Positions 60,301 to 64,000 of a stretch of DNA of 64,000 bases are shown in pieces. Position 1 is the first letter of the stretch, and every line of letters begins with the position of its first letter. The stretch is taken from NCBI RefSeq assembly GCF_009728935.1, contig NZ_CP034235.1, positions 4,006,001 to 4,070,000 on the forward strand. Reading direction: 5' to 3'. The stretch is from Paenibacillus psychroresistens (GTDB lineage Bacteria; Bacillota; Bacilli; Paenibacillales; NBRC-103111). Position numbers and translations under genes: made by a program. The notes under the pieces are model-generated. The model was not told where the DNA came from and searched no databases. It saw only the letters and a program-made list of their open reading frames with translations.

Positions 60301-62271
60301 CCTTTTACAGCATTTTCACTACAAGGTGTTACCAGAGTAACTTCCTTGACTTTAGATCACGCTGATATTGCTAAGGGAGACAATTCAAAGCTAATTGCAA
60401 AATACGCTCCTTTTGATGCTACAGATTTTAATTTTACTTGGGAGTCTAGTGACCCTACTATCGTCTCAATTGATCCTATATCTGGTAATTACATCGGTGT
60501 AAATCAAGGGACCGCACAAATCACAGTTAATGCCACGGATGGCAGTGGACTAATAGGCACTAATACGGTAACAGTTATCCAACCAGGTATTAACATTATT
60601 GGCCAGAATTCAGTATATGTTAAAGATACTATCAATCTTGAAGGTGTTTTCGTCTCTATTAATGAAAATGTTACTTCATCTTCTTGGACAGTAATCTCGG
60701 GAACAGATAAAGTCAATTTAACAAATGGCGCAGGTCCACTTAATAAAGTATTAGAGGGTTTAGAAACAGGTTCTGCAACCATTCAATTAGATGTTTCTAC
60801 TTTAACTGCTGGCACTAAGTTACCAAGAAGTTATTCTACAACCCTAATAGTAAATGTTTATAACTCGGTTGATTCTGTTTCTATCGATATTAACGGATCG
60901 GATGAGGTTACAGTCGGAAGCAACATTAATCTAACTGCTAGGATAACTCCTTCTGATGGTAAGAATTCAGGTTATACATGGACCCTATTAAATCCATCAA
61001 CTCCTCCTATTGCAAGTAAATCGGACAGCAATAATACAACTACTTTAACAGGCTTATTAAATGGAGATGTAACGGTTCAGGTTACTGTCGGTGGTATCAA
61101 TGGATCAGTTTCTAGGTCTGTGCAAAAGACTATTCATGTCAAACCTAATTTCAACATTACGGGACCAAATAAGGTCAATGTTGGCGAACAGATAAATTTA
61201 GAGGGAATCTTCTTACCGAATACACCTAATATAACCTCTGCTACTTGGTCAATAACTTCGGGGGGAACGGGTACAAATAAAATTATTGAATTAACTAATG
61301 ACTCAAGTATGCTTAAAAAGGTAATAACAGGCTTGAAAAAGGGTTCAGCCGCTATTGAGTTAACCGTAACAACTTTAACTGATATAAGTAGAGACTATAC
61401 AAGAAGCTTTACTGTAACAGTCTCAAATCCAGTTACATCAGTTAATATTGATAGTGATTTTGATGAGGTTGCAGTAGGTGATACTCTAAAACTTACTGCT
61501 TCAATAACTCCTTACAATGGTGATAATTCTGGATATACATGGACTATAGTAAATCCATCTAATCCAGCGGTTGCTAGCAAAGTGGATAGCAATAAAACCA
61601 CTACTTTAACTGGTTTAACAGAAGGTGATATTACTATTATGGTTTCTCTTGGCGGTATTAATGATGAAGAACCAAAGACCAAAACAAAGATCATTCATGT
61701 CAGAAAGCCATTAAATTCAATCTCAATTAATAATTTTGATCCAATTTATGTAGGTGATTCAATTACACTTAATAGCAATATTGCTCCCGGTACCATTGTT
61801 GATAACAGTTCATATACATGGGAAATGGTTGGTCCAACAACAGTTGCGAATATTACATCAACCAATATACATCAGAGCAGTACTGATATTAAAGGCTTAA
61901 CGGCTGGCACTGCCGAAGTTCAAGTCTCCTTATTAAATGTATCAGCAACTAAACCTATTACAGTCAAGTGGCTTATAACTAGCTTAGGATTTACATCTTC
62001 ATCTACTAATATTCAACTTAAACCAGATGCAGCTTTAAGTTTAATTGATACTAATTTACTTACCATTGGCACTGATTTAACAGATGTATCAAAACGAAAT
62101 GGCGCATTAATTTGGAGCACAAGTAATAGTTCTATTGTCTCTGTTACTCCAAATGGAGAAATTTCCGGAAAGAAACTTGGCTTTGCTGATATAAGAGTAA
62201 CCTATAAAGATAGACCATTAGTGACATTTGCAGTAATTAGAGTTTATGTAGTTAATGGAGATTATTATTAA
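57355..62271 (+). CDS. Large secreted DUF5057 / Ig-like (BIG2) surface protein
   Basis: 1638 residues from ATG 57355, eight bases after AAAGGA. A long basic signal peptide (hydrophobic LLLIATLIISSISYIG) ends near PGIAHA-AAA. Residues about 45-190 resemble a beta-trefoil, fascin-like domain (GDFALKSRANKLYVSVNSSN). Two DUF5057-like segments follow (about 195-480 and 485-745), including YDAIYIGKGIYNP and YDMIIFGFTDSYNNSAEINA, FIKTGQSVMFTHDTIFN. Residues about 760-1000 are Ig/cadherin-like, and from about 1000 onward several BIG2 modules alternate with another Ig-like type. No LPXTG, SLH or other anchor is seen. It may be an adhesin. A divergent neighbour of the type IV pilus operon. Confidence 0.88.
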   Translation: MKTLTLFDKLKPKKTGLKKKQLNLLLIATLIISSISYIGNKPGIAHAAAAPITISLKSTITNGNYVSSGKLGTTALTASSTSVWFGELFDLEDLGNGDFALKSRANKLYVSVNSSNALIASKSSTATSILTSAEKFKKTINSNNTISLNSNSTLKYVTVNLTTNQLTASQLTNTSNAEQFQISTPYDLNKTIRILEITESGSSDLNVDTVIGNTTNNIVVFETIKMKTFVALRGELDGKYDAIYIGKGIYNPTGVAPGVMNATGTDALHNTKALLNDITNLKANEIVNGYINKGLPVMFYSDQATNGGFLYQNKFADGSRGKLYTTFSTYNSLTPKSNVIFVSAADILSTTAFINKTNLLQNANIRPRINMTSKPIDYTADVNKIYFAGEDLTFTFNIGNVADITQRHLVAKLYMGIDYVLLFGADQLIATQPITSLTGNTLTFHLPKGYSGLHYWKLELVDLGNSLKDTETGLIRYKDQKTIINVLQVLPVNGDSSSLLKPTNLNQSYLETPDYKINITVKTITDFNTSDYLNLNGKYDMIIFGFTDSYNNSAEINALASAATKAFIKTGQSVMFTHDTIFNNGTTSNQNWLNYFQTATGQIAPWTNMGYGAPLTSTTTKKVNDGILTQFPFYIGSAGITPSVALTHDQYYTLDLENRNIIPWYNITGGTRDNDDSWNHYYTYSNGNVTYSGTGHTNTNFPDWEQKLFVNTMYRAFIGSNHAPTLEIYSPEAYSISANNIIPSTSNILVSFKPDDFDLVDRTLNTTIKYKINNSGNWVTWLAESERSSGEVITQNFANPLPISDYPFGGDLTIQISTTDKSFAIVTKEIVVKIVNVAANLDISRTVSANVIENQIEKNENVDITYTIAPKSIASATGIAASDLVIRGIKLQELFPADMDIITLPSIITGQNKTGSLATGFTLNGNLPDIQYRLNGTKFIADPIVFKITVKPSKNKNYLLNNSNLTFSDFKIGSLTPLSKTLPFTAFSLQGVTRVTSLTLDHADIAKGDNSKLIAKYAPFDATDFNFTWESSDPTIVSIDPISGNYIGVNQGTAQITVNATDGSGLIGTNTVTVIQPGINIIGQNSVYVKDTINLEGVFVSINENVTSSSWTVISGTDKVNLTNGAGPLNKVLEGLETGSATIQLDVSTLTAGTKLPRSYSTTLIVNVYNSVDSVSIDINGSDEVTVGSNINLTARITPSDGKNSGYTWTLLNPSTPPIASKSDSNNTTTLTGLLNGDVTVQVTVGGINGSVSRSVQKTIHVKPNFNITGPNKVNVGEQINLEGIFLPNTPNITSATWSITSGGTGTNKIIELTNDSSMLKKVITGLKKGSAAIELTVTTLTDISRDYTRSFTVTVSNPVTSVNIDSDFDEVAVGDTLKLTASITPYNGDNSGYTWTIVNPSNPAVASKVDSNKTTTLTGLTEGDITIMVSLGGINDEEPKTKTKIIHVRKPLNSISINNFDPIYVGDSITLNSNIAPGTIVDNSSYTWEMVGPTTVANITSTNIHQSSTDIKGLTAGTAEVQVSLLNVSATKPITVKWLITSLGFTSSSTNIQLKPDAALSLIDTNLLTIGTDLTDVSKRNGALIWSTSNSSIVSVTPNGEISGKKLGFADIRVTYKDRPLVTFAVIRVYVVNGDYY
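60589..61716 (+). repeat. Two-copy tandem duplication of 564 bp (188 aa) in the surface protein
   Basis: The units 60589-61152 and 61153-61716 are both 564 bases long. Corresponding segments include NINLTARITPSDGKNSGYTW against TLKLTASITPYNGDNSGYTW, and NTTTLTGLLNGDV against KTTTLTGLTEGDI. Each unit is a pair of Ig-like domains. Confidence 0.8.
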
Positions 62272-62320
62272 ACACTAGTAATTCTTAAACTACCTACTCC
62301 AAATTGTAGGCAATCGAAAA

Positions 62321-62356
62321 ACTGGCTTCTGTAAATTCTCAGAAGCCAGTTTTTTG
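62321..62356. terminator. Bidirectional intrinsic terminator after the surface protein gene
   Basis: ACTGGCTTCTG pairs perfectly with CAGAAGCCAGT around an eight-base loop; T-runs follow on the plus strand (TTTTTTG) and on the minus strand (AAAA upstream). Confidence 0.92.
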
Positions 62357-62408
62357 TTTCTACAATGATCAATTGAAGCTCCTATTAGGCGTATGCATGT
62401 AACACAAA

Positions 62409-62455
62409 ACCCCCTTCTATGAATACTTAATAAAAAGTACCCATCATTTTAGGGG
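62409..62455 (-). terminator. Hairpin downstream of the edge gene
   Basis: CCCCCT pairs with AGGGGG, with an inner TACTT/AAGTA stem; on the minus strand it is followed by TTTTG. It lies 35 bases past the stop of the gene at 62490. A terminator is the simplest reading. Confidence 0.55.
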
Positions 62456-62489
62456 GCAAAAAGATTATGAATTAGAGGAATCGAAAGTT

Positions 62490-64000
62490 TTACTTAACAA
62501 ATGTTTTTTTGCCAATTACTACATTAACATGATTTACACGCGGTAAGCCCGCTCTTTGATCAGTAAAAAAATCATTATTATAGTCTATTACTAATCTCGG
62601 TAAGGTTCTGTCCTCAGTACCAGAATCTACTGTTATAGAATTACCTGTTGCACGAGTTGTACCAAGTACTGCATTAATTACCAATTCTTTTTTAGCAAAA
62701 AAACCGCCACGGATCCAAAAGGTTGAACCTACCCCAAATAAAATTGCACTATCATCTGTATAAAAGTAAGCTTGGAGTACTTTAGAATTAGTAGCGTCAT
62801 AGGGAATTGCCGGTTTAAATGCCTCCACACGATTTATTAATATTTTCCCTTTAGATATTAGCACTAATTGCTTTCTCGCCCCATCTGCCCCTATTAGACC
62901 TCTTATTTCAGCATCCTCGATTGTAGTCGTACTATCTTTTAAGGAGTTTAAAACACCTTGCGATTTTAGTGAAAAAATGGTGGCATCAAAATCCACCTTG
63001 CCTCTGATATAAATCTCGCCTTTAACTAATATATTTCCTCTAACCTGGATTGCAGCTGAATTTTCGTTAATAATATTTAAGTCTCCATTGACAATCAACC
63101 AATTACTTTTATATGGAGCCGTTGGATCTAATGTATTTCGTGGAAAACGATATCGATCATTTTTATCTGACTCGTTGTAAAGAAGCTGTTTTAAATTAAT
63201 ACCATCCAAATTTAAATCTCCTTGATAAATGGTCGATGAAGTTAAATTTTTAAGCTCTTCATTGATAGGAATCAATGCAGCATGATAATCACCTATTCCG
63301 GGGTCATTTTCATCTATTGGTGAAATAGGTGGTACAATTACATTAATTCTATGCGGTTCAACAGTACTAGCTGGACCATATGCAGCAATCAAGTAAGTCA
63401 TCAATCCATCAAAGCTAGTGGTAGAGTTAATATTTCCTCTATCAGCATCCCTTACCCCAACTGCTTCTGCTACTTTGTCAATAAATGATTCATCGATATC
63501 TATTGGAACAAATTTCCCTTGATCTTTAGGTATTATCTTATCCGTTGTTATCCCTAGAATTTTCTGTGAATTAAAAGCGTTATTATCTCCACTTAAACTC
63601 ATACTATTATAATTAGATTCCACATTAGTATTACAATATAAAGCACGACAATAAAAAACCTTAGTTAAATTTTGTACGTAAGCAATTCCATTTAATAGTG
63701 GATACAACGTTGATAGATATTGAAACTCTTGTGATTGTTGATTATTGTATGAATAATTGGCTTCATTTTTGATTTTTAAATTCTTACCTGAATATATATT
63801 CCCATTAATCTTAGGAGCTCCATTCAAAAACACATCTCCCTCTGAACCTAACGCATACCGTAAGAAATCAGGATAAGTGTCCAATGTAACAGCTTGAGTT
63901 AATTTACGTGTAACCCCATTTACTACGCCTTCAGCATATATGTCTATTTGATAAGTATTATCATCAATTCTAGTTCCATCGCTAAACCCAGTTATCCTAC
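62490..64000 (-). CDS. PilX-like surface or pilus-associated protein, N-terminus beyond window
   Basis: The frame is open to the window edge (the residues before position 63884 read GFSDGTRIDDNTYQIDIYAE in frame), so the 5' end is missing; about 503 residues are seen. Gene finders would start at the TTG 63884, which is internal. The visible part has repeated beta-strand turns with N-G-x-I-x-x-G patterns (NGAPKINGNIYSGKNLKIKN, GNILVKGEIYIRGKVDFDAT, FWIRGGFFAKKELVINAVLG), like the beta-helix and bactofilin-like regions of proteins with a PilX N-terminal domain near Firmicute type IV pilus operons. A minor pilus or surface role is inferred; its own N-terminal signal is outside the window. Confidence 0.7.
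   Translation of the reverse strand, partial: RITGFSDGTRIDDNTYQIDIYAEGVVNGVTRKLTQAVTLDTYPDFLRYALGSEGDVFLNGAPKINGNIYSGKNLKIKNEANYSYNNQQSQEFQYLSTLYPLLNGIAYVQNLTKVFYCRALYCNTNVESNYNSMSLSGDNNAFNSQKILGITTDKIIPKDQGKFVPIDIDESFIDKVAEAVGVRDADRGNINSTTSFDGLMTYLIAAYGPASTVEPHRINVIVPPISPIDENDPGIGDYHAALIPINEELKNLTSSTIYQGDLNLDGINLKQLLYNESDKNDRYRFPRNTLDPTAPYKSNWLIVNGDLNIINENSAAIQVRGNILVKGEIYIRGKVDFDATIFSLKSQGVLNSLKDSTTTIEDAEIRGLIGADGARKQLVLISKGKILINRVEAFKPAIPYDATNSKVLQAYFYTDDSAILFGVGSTFWIRGGFFAKKELVINAVLGTTRATGNSITVDSGTEDRTLPRLVIDYNNDFFTDQRAGLPRVNHVNVVIGKKTFVK

Noticed and set aside
62409..62455. A MITE or insertion sequence remnant
   Set aside because: Only a single hairpin is present, without target duplication or a second copy in the window.

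Overview
The window looks like a low-GC Firmicute chromosome of the Paenibacillaceae (Paenibacillus-like). The evidence is gene content: mrfA-mrfB, a yuaF-floT pair behind a sigma-W-like promoter, DUF6483, DUF3231, DUF5057 and DUF6382 families, three ABC-F proteins, strong GGAGG ribosome binding sites, and monoderm-type pilus operons without a secretin. No rRNA, tRNA, CRISPR array, transposase, integrase or phage capsid/terminase gene was seen.

1-13.9 kb (minus strand): one long operon for an extracellular contractile injection system (eCIS, a phage-tail-like particle). In transcription order it holds a small DUF4157 'eCIS core' protein, an AAA+ ATPase, a DUF4255 tail-terminator-like protein, a 267-aa unknown, the contractile sheath, tube protein 1, an XkdN-like tail assembly protein, a DUF6760 protein with no normal start codon, tube protein 2, and a giant repeat-rich protein of at least 2003 residues that leaves the window. 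The sheath-tube pair is bracketed by RNA hairpins. The giant protein sits where phages of the PBSX type keep the tape measure.

14.0-22.6 kb: a GNAT-like protein, then a regulatory operon (HEAT-repeat/cyclic-nucleotide-binding membrane protein, RsbW-like kinase, STAS protein, GAF-SpoIIE phosphatase) that looks like a partner-switching module. These are followed by YdcF, DUF6483, an unknown protein and glutathione peroxidase, plus a small basic protein on the plus strand. Perfect Spo0A-box heptamers lie in front of both the eCIS operon and the partner-switching operon.

22.6-29.1 kb: three ABC-F ATPases (YkpA/YbiT-, Uup/YfmR- and YfmM-like), with ASCH, DUF2269-like and Dabb small proteins.

29.2-40.8 kb: a Tad (type IVc) pilus operon: a Ser/Thr kinase fused to a ParA-like ATPase domain, a 34-aa membrane peptide, TadZ/CpaE, TadA, TadB, TadC, Flp-like pilin, two TadE-like pseudopilins, a TadG-like protein, prepilin peptidase, and an FHA protein. 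Both TadE-like genes lack ATG/GTG/TTG at the place where their N-terminal pseudopilin signal requires a start; AUC or AUU are the best candidates.

41-49.3 kb: a YlmA-like ABC ATPase, mrfB-mrfA DNA repair genes with a LexA-like box, a DUF3231 protein, a small membrane protein with an apparent one-base frameshift at its start, and yuaF-floT.

49.4-64 kb: a second pilus system, a monoderm type IV pilus operon (pilB, pilT, pilC, pilin, pilD, a pilM-pilN fusion, pilO). Divergent from it is a 1639-aa secreted Ig-like/DUF5057 protein containing a recent 188-aa tandem duplication. At the right edge is the C-terminal part of a probable PilX-like surface protein. Taken together the window is rich in envelope-anchored machines (eCIS, Tad pilus, T4 pilus, flotillin) and phospho-signalling modules.
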